Part shown: piece by piece, positions 60,601 through 64,000 of the stretch
How the letters are laid out: every line of letters begins with the position of its first letter
Position numbering within the stretch: position 1 is the stretch's first letter
From: Echinarachnius parma
Taxonomy: Eukaryota; Echinodermata; Echinoidea; Clypeasteroida; Echinarachniidae
DNA length: 64,000 nucleotides
NCBI GenBank assembly: GCA_037951105.1
Contig: JBAMJV010002968.1
Location: forward strand, 1-64,000
Reading direction: 5' to 3'
The notes under the pieces: model-generated
The model's input: the letters and a program-made list of their open reading frames with translations, nothing else
Databases searched by the model: none
What the model was told of the DNA's origin: nothing
Position numbers and translations under genes: made by a program

Positions 60601-62482
60601 TCAAAAGCCTGTTTGTTGTGGGGCTAACAATTCATGTTCAACTAAATAATCATCTAACTGTGTGTGCACAGCTTTTTCTAACACTTTCATAATAGTTGGT
60701 ATTACTGATATATGAAGGTATACATAGTTGTTAAAGGGACAGTCCCTCTTTTACAAAACATCTGAACAATTTCCAGTTGACGGATGGGGATGAATGTAAC
60801 AAACACAAAAAAAATCAGATCGAACAGCCTTGTAATTTGGATTCTACGAATGAAAAACGAATGCGTCCCTCCATCAAACTATATATCGGTCAATAAAGGA
60901 GTTAAACTGATTTAGCATAATATTACAACAATATTGTACTTATTCTTGTAAAGGTATTGTGAAGCCGACATTTGTAAAGGTATGTCACGGAAAAAGATCT
61001 AAAAAGTTAAGAATATATAATTACATGTAGCCAGTTTAAGCGAGGTTTGGTTATTTTGCTTAGTAATCGCTTACCTATTGTTATTTGTGCGCGGGTCACA
61101 TATGGGTCACGCATAGCGCTGTGGCACTCCGTGGAATCCGTAAGCGAACTTTCTCGACGGGTGAATACACGTATACTGCACAATTAACCGTTGGACGATG
61201 GTTTATTAGATTTAGGTCTATAGTTCCACGAAAAAGAGATTTCAAGCCCTAATTTTTTCAGGCATGCTATTAAATCTTTTGAAATTTGTCTTGCAAAAGA
61301 GGGGCTGTCCCTTTAATATTGACCTTGTCTCCATCCTTATGAATGGGGTTACTCTTGCCTGTTTCCATTCAGTATGGGTTACACCAGTCTTTAGAGAAAG
61401 ATTAAAAAGGTCAGTTATGGGTTTACTAATGACCAGTGCAGCTAGTTTGAGCAGTCAGGCTTTTATACCATCTAAACCTGAGGCTTTATTAATTTGAATG
61501 GATTTCAACTTTCTAAATACAAGGTCTTCTGTGACATCATCAAACAAAAGAAACGATTAAAAGTGTTAGCTAATTGGAGAGGCTCACTTTCACCACTTTC
61601 ATTGAAATTCTACCGGATTGGTTCACTATTTTTTGAAGTAGGAGCACGCTCCTTCAATACTTCCCAAAGTGGTGAGGGGTTATTTTTGTATTAGCCATAA
61701 TTTGTTCTTGGCAGTAGGCTCTTTTCAGGGTAGTTCCAATATCATTAACAAGATTTCGACGGGATCTAAATATTCTCCAATCACGTGAATTGTGTGATTT
61801 CTCAGCCCTTTTGTGGAGTGTGTCCCTTTCATATGACAAATCAACAAATTCTGGTGTAACCCCACTGAGTCTTAAGACCTCTAACTCTCATGGTAACAAC
61901 AGGGGGTTTGTTTGTCACAAATTTCAACAAAATTGTTTTCCACTTACTCCACTCTTCCTCAATATTGCTTTCAACCACTCTTAATAATAATAATAATAGA
62001 CCAGAAATTCTATTCCGAGGCGCATTATACTGTATAGTATATTATTACAACCAGTGGCGTAGCGACTGGGGGGCATGGGGGGCACGTGCTCCCCAATAAT
62101 TTGGAAAAAACAATAGAAAACATAAGGGGCCATTTTTTGACAAAACAAAGAAAGACATAATGTGTTCCCCCCAGGACCACCTCCCCCCCCCCCCCCCCCC
62201 CTTAATCAGTCCGACCACGCTACCGATTCAAATAAATAGTCTCTCACTGAATATTGTTTTTGTAGCGTTTTGTGTTTCGTTTTCTTTTCTCCAACATGTG
62301 ATGCTGTGTCGTTCATGAAGTCTTTGCTAGGTTTGAAAAAATATTCTTTTGTGTGTTTTACTTCATCAGATGAGACATACATCACAAATAATGCATACAA
62401 AGCCCAAGCTGATGATGAGATTTCATTTGAGACTGGAGTGCTAGTCAACATTGAACAGAAGAGTTTGGATGGTTGGTGGAAA
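24608..62482 (+). CDS. SH3PXD2A: SH3PXD2 (Tks adaptor) gene, 5' part, nine exons
   Basis: Joined exons: 24608-24679, 31012-31092, 31507-31582, 43938-44014, 46552-46646, 47483-47505, 48523-48654, 54752-54859, 62370-62482 (or 62487). All phases agree, giving about 259 residues: PX domain (about 1-134), a short linker, SH3-1 (about 155-205) and most of SH3-2 (about 225 onward). The exon order and the split of the PX domain match the vertebrate family, as does the 24-codon first exon. Tks proteins are cytoplasmic scaffolds that bind phosphoinositides through PX and recruit actin, Src and NADPH-oxidase partners at podosomes. R42 and R93, the PX arginines important for lipid binding in Tks5, fall at the same residue numbers here. 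SH3-3 to SH3-5 must lie beyond the window. Tks4 and Tks5 cannot be told apart; an invertebrate may have one ancestral gene, so the symbol is approximate. Confidence 0.93.
25573..27536. mobile_element. Middle layer, PIF/Harbinger-like MITE with TAA TSD
   Basis: Ends TAGCCCGGTCACATATCAAC and GTTGATATCTGACCGGGCCA, flanked by TAA on both sides (25570-25572, 27537-27539). A three-base TWA duplication is typical of PIF/Harbinger. Its own sequence is only about 230 bp; the rest is the inner element. Confidence 0.65.
25604..27335. mobile_element. Inner layer, element with eight GTGACGTACGGGACA motifs
   Basis: Ends GGGCAGGTCCAAGCTA and TAGCTTGGACCTGCCC with flanking GCAA (25600-25603, 27336-27339). 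The 1.73-kb AT-rich interior carries the 15-mer at 25782, 26103 and 26123 (one orientation) and at 25934, 26909, 26925, 27122 and 27297 (the other). No coding frame. Confidence 0.8.
27881..27971. mobile_element. 91-bp TTAA-flanked mini element
   Basis: TTAACTCCTTGAGTGCCA pairs with TGGCACTCAAAGTGTTAA. Belongs to a group of very short TTAA-ended elements also seen at 36548 and 39102. Confidence 0.7.
28012..29919 (+). mobile_element. GCCTCCGCC Helitron-like repeat, copy 1
   Basis: Starts TTTTATGCCTCCGCCAACGA with a hairpin GCCTCCGCC...GGCCGGAGGC. It contains tandem units with CGATATCTCAAGAACCGGTT and ends GCGGAGGCATAATTTTCGAC followed by a GACTGCGCGCAGTC hairpin and GATCCATCTAG. A 3' hairpin about eight bases before CTAG, and short subterminal inverted repeats, are Helitron/Helentron-like. 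Interrupted by a hAT-like element at 28054-29328. Confidence 0.65.
28054..29328. mobile_element. 1,275-bp hAT-like element with 8-bp TSD GTTTTCGG
   Basis: Ends TAATGCTGTTA and TAACAGCATTA with subterminal GATCGG/CGGATC repeats. Flanked by GTTTTCGG at 28046-28053 and 29329-29336. The second repeat copy (31886 region) has a single GTTTTCGG, giving the empty site. Same end type as the element at 19392. No transposase frame. Confidence 0.9.
30278..30704. mobile_element. Nested element with CATACCTGCCAAC ends
   Basis: CATACCTGCCAAC and GTTGGCAGGTATG, with a GCATAG direct repeat on each side. Interior has AT runs and a 20-bp tandem array (30588-30659). Confidence 0.65.
30588..30659. repeat. 20-bp tandem repeat
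   Basis: About four units of TCGTGATGCGCGCTTCGCGC in the nested element; GC-rich against an AT-rich background. Confidence 0.85.
31012..31092 (+). CDS. SH3PXD2A: SH3PXD2-like exon 2 (PX domain)
   Basis: 81 bp, phase 0 to 0, after CCATGCAG and before GTAAGCAG. It encodes 27 residues starting VYIIHVTWSDKS and containing IYRRYSAFFDFQ. This is the PX signature R-R-Y-S.F; the first Arg of the pair is residue 42, equivalent to the Tks5 lipid-binding R42. Confidence 0.95.
31507..31582 (+). CDS. SH3PXD2A: SH3PXD2-like exon 3 (PX domain)
   Basis: 76 bp, phase 0 to 1, after TGCATTAG and before GTAGGAAC. It encodes VKLLASFPEEAG and ends CIPFLP plus one base, completed to Gly by the next exon. This matches the 'LL.FP..GG......IPFLPGK' stretch of PX domains. 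The intron after it is 12.4 kb and packed with repeats. Confidence 0.94.
31848..33368 (+). mobile_element. GCCTCCGCC Helitron-like repeat, copy 2
   Basis: Starts TTTTTATGCCTCCGCCAACG, then GTCCGTCC microsatellite, then tandem units of about 150 bp (31953, 32101, 32252, 32401, each beginning TTCTCGCGATATCTCAAGAA) and several TTCAATCAAACTTGG units. Ends GCGGAGGCATAATTCTCGAC, the GACTGCGCGCAGTC hairpin and CATCTAG. Interrupted by a TTAA MITE at 32867-33280. Confidence 0.7.
32867..33280. mobile_element. TTAA-flanked MITE, ACCACC family, copy 1
   Basis: TTAAAGGGGACCACCAGGCA to GGTGGTACCCTTTAA. The inverted copy at 50545-50982 shares interior sequence (GGTACCGTCTTGTGATATCA, TTTCCACCACTTACGG). TTAA duplications are typical of piggyBac and Kolobok elements. 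Confidence 0.85.
33517..35290 (-). mobile_element. Non-LTR retrotransposon remnant, interrupted
   Basis: Minus-strand pieces: about 35240-35170 (LSLNTSKTQCVLF, downstream of an RT palm), 35011-34857 (LPRNLLFLLYNAYVLSHL, SIWGNTYSSHLYKLVMLQKK) and 33840-33517 (LPHYLNHYILLNYKIQI, NYNTRSCNYFH, LRHTGPILWNSLD, NSFKRQYNKYL). These are typical C-terminal ORF2 signatures of CR1/L2-like LINEs. About 1 kb of foreign sequence (33841-34856) separates the last two pieces. Frames are broken; inactive. Confidence 0.75.
33841..34856. mobile_element. Insertion carrying CACGTGTAAGGGGGACACC motifs
   Basis: Interrupts the LINE remnant. The 23-bp motif TTTCACGTGTAAGGGGGACA-CCA occurs at 34051-34073, 34417-34439 (CATGTG variant) and 34832-34854 (one G to A), with an inverted core TGGTGTCCCCCTTACAT at 34446-34462. 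The last copy lies at the right border. Otherwise AT-rich and non-coding; terminal repeats not resolved. Confidence 0.65.
35550..36093. mobile_element. TTAA-flanked MITE, GGGGTAGTTTA family
   Basis: TTAAAGGGGTAGTTTAATTT to AAACTAAACTACCCCTTTAA, with GAGGGCGCTGCAG near the left end. A truncated left part of the same family is at 47526-47610. Confidence 0.85.
36128..36806. mobile_element. Element with TTTTGAACTGGGCCAGTAAA ends, copy 1
   Basis: TTTTGAACTGGGCCAGTAAA at the left and TTTACTGGCCCAGTTCAAAA at the right. Contains GGGGTCGTGAGGTTAAAGGTC. A TTAA mini element (36548-36627) is nested. A second, truncated copy starts at 62727. Confidence 0.75.
36548..36627. mobile_element. 80-bp TTAA-flanked mini element
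   Basis: TTAACCCGTTGCTTACGGGA paired with CACTACGAGATT-side inverse GTGAACGGGTTAA. Confidence 0.65.
36894..36987. mobile_element. TTAA mini element, left end eroded
   Basis: CCCTTCAGGACTGGTCCCGA to CAGTCCTGAATGGGTTAA, with TACTCGGGTTGAGGTCTATG inside. Near-identical in style to 39102-39194. Confidence 0.6.
37078..37815. mobile_element. Foldback element with one arm duplicated
   Basis: Ends TATACTTTGCACAAAAAGTT and AACTTTTTGTGCAAGGTATA. The left part holds two direct copies of a segment (GATAAATTTGGTATCATTGG...; 37140-37350 and 37350-37565) and the right part (37570-37815) one inverted copy. Non-coding; in SH3PXD2-like intron 3. Confidence 0.8.
38520..38708. mobile_element. 'gtggcgta' MITE, copy near 38.6 kb
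   Basis: GCAGTGGAGTGCCCCCCAAT on the left and CAGTCCGACCCCGCTACGCC then ACTG on the right. Related: 62052-62222, and a left end at 20238-20300. Confidence 0.65.
39102..39194. mobile_element. 93-bp TTAA mini element
   Basis: GTAACCTGTTCAGGACTGG to CAGTCCTGAACAGGTTAA; interior TACTCGGGCTTGGGTCTTTG. A left half of the same family lies at 24713-24735, just before the intron 1 nest. Confidence 0.7.
39370..39663. mobile_element. Foldback element with TGTGACAGGGATAAGTGTCC ends
   Basis: A 21-bp perfect terminal inverted repeat. The interior has a (GT)n stretch (39450-39466). Length 294 bp; no coding. Confidence 0.75.
40196..40688. mobile_element. TTAA-flanked MITE, GGGAAATGCCAG family
   Basis: TTAAAGGGAAATGCCAGCAG to CTACTGGCATTTCCCTTTAA. 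Confidence 0.85.
40898..41420. mobile_element. Foldback element near 41 kb
   Basis: Arms 40920-41130 and 41219-41412 are inverted (CAGCATGGAGGCTGC against GCAGCCTCCATGCTG; GAATTTCATGTAAAT). Left edge TTAAAGGGACAGTTTCCCC; the matching right edge is not clear. Confidence 0.65.
41735..41812 (-). repeat. tRNA-derived SINE fragment
   Basis: On the minus strand, A box TGGCACAGCGATTAGAG (41788-41804) and B box GGGTTCGAACCC (41740-41751) at tRNA spacing. B-box-like sequence repeats once more at 41722-41734. No cloverleaf-quality acceptor stem; a SINE head is likelier than a gene. Confidence 0.65.
41822..42500 (+). mobile_element. GCCTCCGCC Helitron-like repeat, degraded copy 3
   Basis: ATGCCTCCGCCTAATAAGTG at the left edge and diverged CATCTAAAGAAC...GACGGATCAATTTCA units; the 3' hairpin end is missing. 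A MITE is inserted at 41936-42162. Confidence 0.6.
41936..42162. mobile_element. Foldback MITE with GGGCCCATATTCATAAAA ends
   Basis: Inverted ends GGGCCCATATTCATAAAACC and GGGGTTTTATGAATATGGGC; interior CTTAGTT/AACTAAG pairs. Splits the AAGAACTGG...GACGGATCAATTTC unit of the Helitron-like repeat. A similar-ended element is at 54477-54699. Confidence 0.8.
42535..43648. mobile_element. Element with ATACTGTATAAGC ends and TTTCGCGA repeats
   Basis: Left: ATACTGTATAAGCTGTTAAT, then several TTCGCGAA/CGCGAAATTAACAA segments. Right: inverse with CGCGAAAATATTGGCGTATA and CAGTAT. Between them about 0.95 kb without a recognised frame, including two diverged direct copies (42770-42860 and 42940-43060). 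Confidence 0.7.
43938..44014 (+). CDS. SH3PXD2A: SH3PXD2-like exon 4 (PX domain)
   Basis: 77 bp, phase 1 to 0, after AATACAG and before GTAATATC. It reads KKLFGRSHIREVALKRL then SPLDEYCQ, nearly identical to the family PX helix region; the Arg of ALKRL is residue 93, equivalent to Tks5 R93. A TTAA-flanked MITE lies only 19 bp into the following intron. Confidence 0.95.
44034..44718. mobile_element. TTAA-flanked MITE, GGGCAATGCAGG family
   Basis: TTAAAGGGCAATGCAGG to GAATTGTCCTTTAA. It starts 19 bp after the exon 4 donor of the SH3PXD2-like gene. Confidence 0.7.
44990..45560. repeat. CACGTG-motif repeat, copy 2
   Basis: Four exact copies of the 14-mer GTCACACACGTGAC at 45093-45106, 45118-45131, 45327-45340 and 45507-45520 in otherwise AT-rich sequence, in SH3PXD2-like intron 4. 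The 5' part is homologous to 9485-9850. The motif is an imperfect palindrome around an E-box core. Confidence 0.8.
46552..46646 (+). CDS. SH3PXD2A: SH3PXD2-like exon 5 (end of PX domain)
   Basis: 95 bp, phase 0 to 2, after CTCTGTGCAG and before GTAAGCAA. It encodes SLVKLPSKISDSSLVVEFF followed by TPTPEDVSPPAPE-type residues, matching the end of the PX domain ('LP..I......FF...PEDV.PP'). Confidence 0.93.
46770..46989. mobile_element. 220-bp foldback MITE
   Basis: TACCGTAGAACACCATCGTC pairs with GACGACGGTGTTCTACGGTA; the stem continues through AAGCACCCCCAAGCACC and GCATCTTGCTTTTAAAG. In SH3PXD2-like intron 5. Confidence 0.85.
47483..47505 (+). CDS. SH3PXD2A: SH3PXD2-like microexon 6 (PX-SH3 linker)
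   Basis: 23-bp microexon, phase 2 to 1, after AATGCTAG and before GTAAG. It adds D-GESRRGK and joins in phase on both sides; the Arg/Lys-rich peptide corresponds to the SSKRK linker in vertebrate Tks5. Very small, but it is needed to reconcile the phase of exon 5 (2) with exon 7 (1). Confidence 0.82.
47526..47610. repeat. Truncated GGGGTAGTTTA-family MITE end
   Basis: TTAAAGGGGTAGTTCAGTTT and GAGGGCGCTGCA as in 35550-35640; it starts 21 bp after microexon 6. The opposite end is absent. Confidence 0.75.
47935..48080. mobile_element. Short foldback element
   Basis: CCATGCAGAAAGAGATACAA and AGCTCTTTCTGCAATG ends with inner CAATCGATTG/CAATCAATTG pairs. Confidence 0.65.
48523..48654 (+). CDS. 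SH3PXD2A: SH3PXD2-like exon 7 (linker and first half of SH3-1)
   Basis: 132 bp, phase 1 to 1, after CTCTGCTGCAG and before GTGAGA. It contains EQYQVVSDYKKQ then EVDLTAGDLVEVFEKNDN: the SH3 ALYDY-equivalent (VVSDYKK), the 'EL.L..GD.V.V.EK' core and the start of the n-Src loop. The next exon supplies GWWF. Confidence 0.95.
48956..49670. mobile_element. TTAA-flanked palindromic element with coding-like arms
   Basis: TTAACCCTTTGAACCCTGCA to TTCGGGTTCAAAGGGTTAA. The centre (49363-49392) is a palindrome TACTTTGACTAGTCAAAGTA. Each arm reads outward into a similar peptide: minus arm WTPKSVPE... and GWDAGGTGGHAGGR; plus arm RTPKSVLE directly followed by GWDAGGTGGHAGGR. No known protein is recognised. 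Confidence 0.75.
49675..49760 (+). repeat. LINE/SINE 3' tail with (TTA)n
   Basis: GTAAAGCGCTTAGAGATGAT and GGCGCTATATAAATC followed by TTATTATTATT. This 'aagcgctt..ggcgctatataaat' tail is common at the 3' ends of non-LTR elements in marine invertebrates (recalled, not searched). Confidence 0.6.
49890..50320. repeat. GTCGAGCCACCGTAGGTGAA repeat with tandem units
   Basis: Opens GTCGAGCCACCGTAGGTGAA, has a (GTCC)n microsatellite (49935-49967), then two tandem 160-bp units (ACTTTCCAACCCTGCATCTG...). Ends TTGCGCGCAAGTGGGC and CTATCGCCTTGTTT. Similar architecture to the GCCTCCGCC repeat but without CTRR at the end. Confidence 0.6.
50545..50982. mobile_element. TTAA-flanked MITE, ACCACC family, copy 2 (inverted)
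   Basis: TTAAAGGGTACCACCACCCA to CCTGGTGGTCCCCTTTAA; reverse orientation of the copy at 32867. Confidence 0.85.
51491..52117. mobile_element. TTAA-flanked MITE, GTGTCCGCC family
   Basis: TTAAAAGGGAGTGTCCGCC to GGCGGACACTCGCTTTAA. Interior (CTATATATCGGCCAATAAA, GGTATGCCACGAAAAAGGTG) is shared with 60731-61316. Confidence 0.8.
52573..52700. repeat. TACAGTCAAACCTG transposon tip
   Basis: TACAGTCAAACCTGTTTTAG followed by repeated 'CGGCCACC'/'TAGTGGCCACC' phrases. Looks like one end of a DNA transposon; the inverted partner was not seen. Confidence 0.45.
52740..53630. other. SH3PXD2-like intron 7 sequence, nothing recognised
   Basis: AT-rich, then a CT-rich tract (53360-53520) on plus. Open frames here are low-complexity only. 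Confidence 0.5.
53634..54379. mobile_element. Tc1/mariner-like foldback
   Basis: TACAGGGTGTTTATAAAAAA and GCGGAACCCAACTTCCACC at the left, inverse at the right (GGTGGAAGTTGGGTTCCGC, TTTTTTGTAAACACTCTGTA). TA flanks. Arms of about 200 bp, middle unrelated. Confidence 0.85.
54477..54699. mobile_element. Foldback MITE next to SH3PXD2-like exon 8
   Basis: GGCCCGTATTCACAAAGGAG and CTCCTTTGTGAATACGGGCC; the arms pair for about 100 bp around a centre near 54588. It ends 52 bp before the exon 8 acceptor. Confidence 0.88.
54752..54859 (+). CDS. SH3PXD2A: SH3PXD2-like exon 8 (second half of SH3-1)
   Basis: 108 bp, phase 1 to 1, after CGCTCAG and before GTAAGG. It encodes GWWFVTINDQHGWAPGTFL and then an acidic linker (GSEEDDET). 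The WW pair and GW.P are the SH3 ligand-groove residues. The usual 3-10 helix Tyr (P..Y) is Phe here. The basic linker found before SH3-2 in vertebrates was not found; exon 8 splices in phase straight to exon 9. Confidence 0.95.
54905..57340. other. SH3PXD2-like intron 8 sequence, nothing recognised
   Basis: AT-rich, with a short (TTAGGG)3-like run at 56063-56084. No convincing exon for the basic linker of the family was found, but a small in-phase exon cannot be excluded. Confidence 0.45.
57348..58889. mobile_element. 1.54-kb near-palindromic element with 4-bp TSD
   Basis: GGGTCATTCCGTGTCAATTC and GAATTGACATGGAATGACCC, flanked by AATA on each side. Arms of about 650 bp pair almost throughout (for example TGAGCGCAATCGGACGTACG; TACAATGTACGTATTGTATA), with a loop of under 200 bp near 58100. 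A CT-rich microsatellite (57936-57970) and its GA inverse (58265-58305) sit near the loop. Non-coding. Confidence 0.88.
59168..59730. mobile_element. TTAA-flanked MITE, GGGCAATAAAACCC family
   Basis: TTAAAGGGCAATAAAACCC and GGATTTCATTGTCCTTTAA; arms include GGGGAACTCAAATTGGCAA-type inverted segments. Confidence 0.75.
59995..61985 (-). mobile_element. Non-LTR retrotransposon RT remnant
   Basis: Minus-strand order: 61839-61654 (RDTLHKRAEKSHNSRDWRIF, connector before RT), then DKVNI at the MITE edge, NNYVYLHISVIPTIMKVLEK and HELLAPQQTGF, then 60551-60276 (GKLTGIVFLDIRKAFNSVYH; RSYLNERTQ) and MNWLHKTQLTLNTDKTQFMV (about 60170-60110). RT motif A keeps its first Asp. The YADD catalytic box expected near 60240 is not recognisable and several stops occur, so it is dead. 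Confidence 0.82.
60731..61316. mobile_element. TTAA-flanked MITE inside a LINE
   Basis: TTAAAGGGACAGTCCCTC to GAGGGGCTGTCCCTTTAA. Removing it and one TTAA rejoins the minus-strand LINE frame as DKVNINNYVYLHISVIPTI, so the insertion is precise and younger than the LINE. Confidence 0.88.
62052..62222. mobile_element. 'gtggcgta' MITE, copy near 62.1 kb
   Basis: CAGTGGCGTAGCGACTGGGG on the left; AATCAGTCCGACCACGCTAC on the right, interior with a long C run and ACAAAACAAAGAAAGACATA as in the 38.6-kb copy. It ends about 150 bp before SH3PXD2-like exon 9. Confidence 0.7.
62370..62482 (+). CDS. SH3PXD2A: SH3PXD2-like exon 9 (most of SH3-2)
   Basis: Acceptor TTCATCAG; in phase from exon 8. It encodes ETYITNNAYKAQADDEISFE and then TGVLVNIEQKSLDGWWK, an SH3 domain up to the tandem Trp. 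Two donors are possible: AAA|GTAAGG at 62483 (better splice consensus) or AAG|GTTGGT at 62488, which would add Val-Arg as in the vertebrate 'WWYIR'. The remaining SH3 strand (GW.P..YL) is not in the last 1.5 kb, so the gene runs off the window. Confidence 0.93.
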
Positions 62483-62726
62483 GTAAGGTTGGTGTTTCAT
62501 GTTGTTGTTCTAGTACAGTTGTAGGAGATGTAATGTCTATTCATTTTTACTCTTTTCTTATTTCTCTACCAAATTTGCTCAATATTTCACAGATTATGTT
62601 CCTGTCAAACAATGCGGTTCATTACATTTGTTTGATCCCCATACAGCAATAGCCCATAATTCAGTTAGACATGCTGGTCCAGATGTTTGGAATTCTGTGT
62701 TGATTGACATATGGCCGTGTGTTTTG

Positions 62727-63475
62727 AACTGGGCCAGTAAACGTTACATGTGCATTTTTCTGTGAATTTCACAGTTGGGTTCAGGGAAGGATATTCGTGT
62801 TATTTTATGCCTAATGCCTATAAAAGATGCCTAAAAAGAAATTGTTTAAGGATTTCAAATATGCAGTTGAAAAACAAAAATGATATCTTTAGAAATAGTT
62901 AGTAATACTAAGTCTAATTAAATTTAAATTGCATGTTCGAATTCTCCTAACTGTAAGCTCTCCAATGATACATGTATATCATTTGACAGGTATTATGTTT
63001 GGTAGGGTACTTTTGTGCAATCAAATTTTAGGGGAATATAACAGTTATTCCATTTCCAGGAAATATTGATATAAATTTCATGAAATAGGGAAAATTGCTT
63101 TAAAATGCAATGTGTTATACATTATGAACCTATAACCTAAAATTGATAAATCAGTTCTCAAAAAACATTAAAGTATGTCCTACCAAGTTTGTAGCCAATA
63201 ATTTGATTGACAGAGACCAACAAGTTACTAGTAAATAAGTTTTCATTGAATTGTACACAATAAACCCGCCTATAATTGACCTTTAAACTTGACCTCTAGG
63301 CTCCAAAAGCTAATCTCTAGTTATTTCATCTTAAATTCGATACATGTAGTGATATACAAAGTGTGATTTATATCTGGCAAATATTATAAGAACTGGAAAT
63401 TCAGCAATAATGAGCCACTCCTAAATATTCATGTTGCTATGTGACCTTTGACCTCACAACCTCAAATTTTCATCA
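62727..63475. mobile_element. TTTTGAACTGGGCCAGTAAA element, truncated copy 2
   Basis: Begins TTTTGAACTGGGCCAGTAAA, followed by TGCACATTTTTCTG-like sequence matching, in inverted order, the end of 36128-36806. Loses similarity before the mariner-like half element at 63480. Confidence 0.6.
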
Positions 63476-63479
63476 AGTC

Positions 63480-63667
63480 ATTTTTCACACTCTGGACAAA
63501 AACAGTCAGTGTTCGCCCAAGCGTGAATACAAATTTGCTTTGTTAGTGGCACTTGATAGGTGAGACCATTGGGCATCTATCGACATGAACAAATCTTCAA
63601 AATATTTTGAAATGTAATTTTGACAGATTTTTCAAAAGTGTAACACTTTTTTGATACGCCCTGTATG
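63480..63667. repeat. Half of a Tc1/mariner-like foldback
   Basis: Matches the right arm of 21061-22118 (CAGTCAGTGTTCGCCCAAGC, AGACCATTGGGCATCTATCG) and ends TTTTTTGATACGCCCTGTAT. The left arm is missing. Confidence 0.75.
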
Positions 63668-64000
63668 TACAGATCATGCTTCTGGAATGGTTCTTTATAT
63701 CTATCATACAAAAAACGTTTGGAGACAATAGCGACACGGCCGAAGTGTACGTCCTAGACAATAGCTAGATTTAATAAATGTTATGGAAATCTATTTTTCT
63801 AAACTTTTGGGATATAAAAACTGTTGCCTTTTATTTGTGATAGTAATATTTTGGACCATGGTTCCCTGAAAAGTTATAGGCTAACATCGTCAAAAGGAGG
63901 AGCGGTGTGACCAGTGTCGGTGTCCATCTATACAATGTGGCATATCGAATAGCGTAAACGTGTGATACTGTAATATTATACCCCTATGACCCAAAGTTGA

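Overview
This window is animal (metazoan) nuclear DNA: AT-rich, dominated by introns and transposable elements, with GT-AG spliced exons and no long uninterrupted genes. The low-copy gene is a SH3PXD2 (Tks4/Tks5) adaptor. The tRNA-derived SINE heads, short TTAGGG runs and a GCCTCCGCC-type Helitron-like repeat suggest a marine invertebrate, most likely an echinoderm or another invertebrate deuterostome. The lineage is an inference from remembered repeat styles; no search was run.

Layout. 0-4.3 kb: two copies of a compound repeat, C/G homopolymers and a three-copy diverged repeat. 4.3-7.4 kb: mostly unassigned, with poor reverse-transcriptase remnants and a perfect hairpin. 7.4-10.85 kb (minus strand): a four-exon RecQ-like helicase copy with at least two frame lesions and a Ser/Lys/Pro repeat expansion. 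11.7-15.4 kb (minus): a non-LTR retrotransposon ORF broken by later insertions, including a 624-bp foldback element and a 46-bp minimal relative, each with a 9-bp target duplication. 16-18.8 kb: a second foldback element split by nested insertions. 19.39-23.12 kb: a 3.7-kb hAT-like non-autonomous element with 8-bp target duplications and 21-bp satellites in both arms. 23.3-23.9 kb: a third foldback copy.

24.6 kb to the window end: the plus-strand SH3PXD2-like gene. Nine coding exons, all in phase, encode the start codon, the complete PX domain, the first SH3 domain and most of the second; the rest lies beyond the window. Tks adaptors bind phosphoinositides through the PX domain and use their SH3 domains to organise podosome/invadopodium actin and NADPH-oxidase activity. 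Its introns are packed with mobile elements: a three-deep nest (24.7-27.6 kb), Helitron-like repeats (28, 31.8 and 41.8 kb), Tc1/mariner-like foldbacks, many TTAA-flanked MITEs, LINE fragments and a 1.54-kb near-palindrome (57.3-58.9 kb).

The most unusual signals are (1) the 9-bp-TSD foldback family with subterminal hairpins, including a 46-bp element that is little more than its own ends; (2) three unrelated-looking repeats that each carry their own 14-23-bp motif repeated three to eight times, often in both orientations (GTGACGTACGGGACA; GTCACACACGTGAC; CACGTGTAAGGGGGACACC); and (3) the hAT-like element with symmetric 21-bp satellite arms. Several insertions can be dated relative to each other because the empty site is visible in a reading frame or in a second repeat copy. 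No rRNA gene, CRISPR array or convincing intact tRNA gene was seen.
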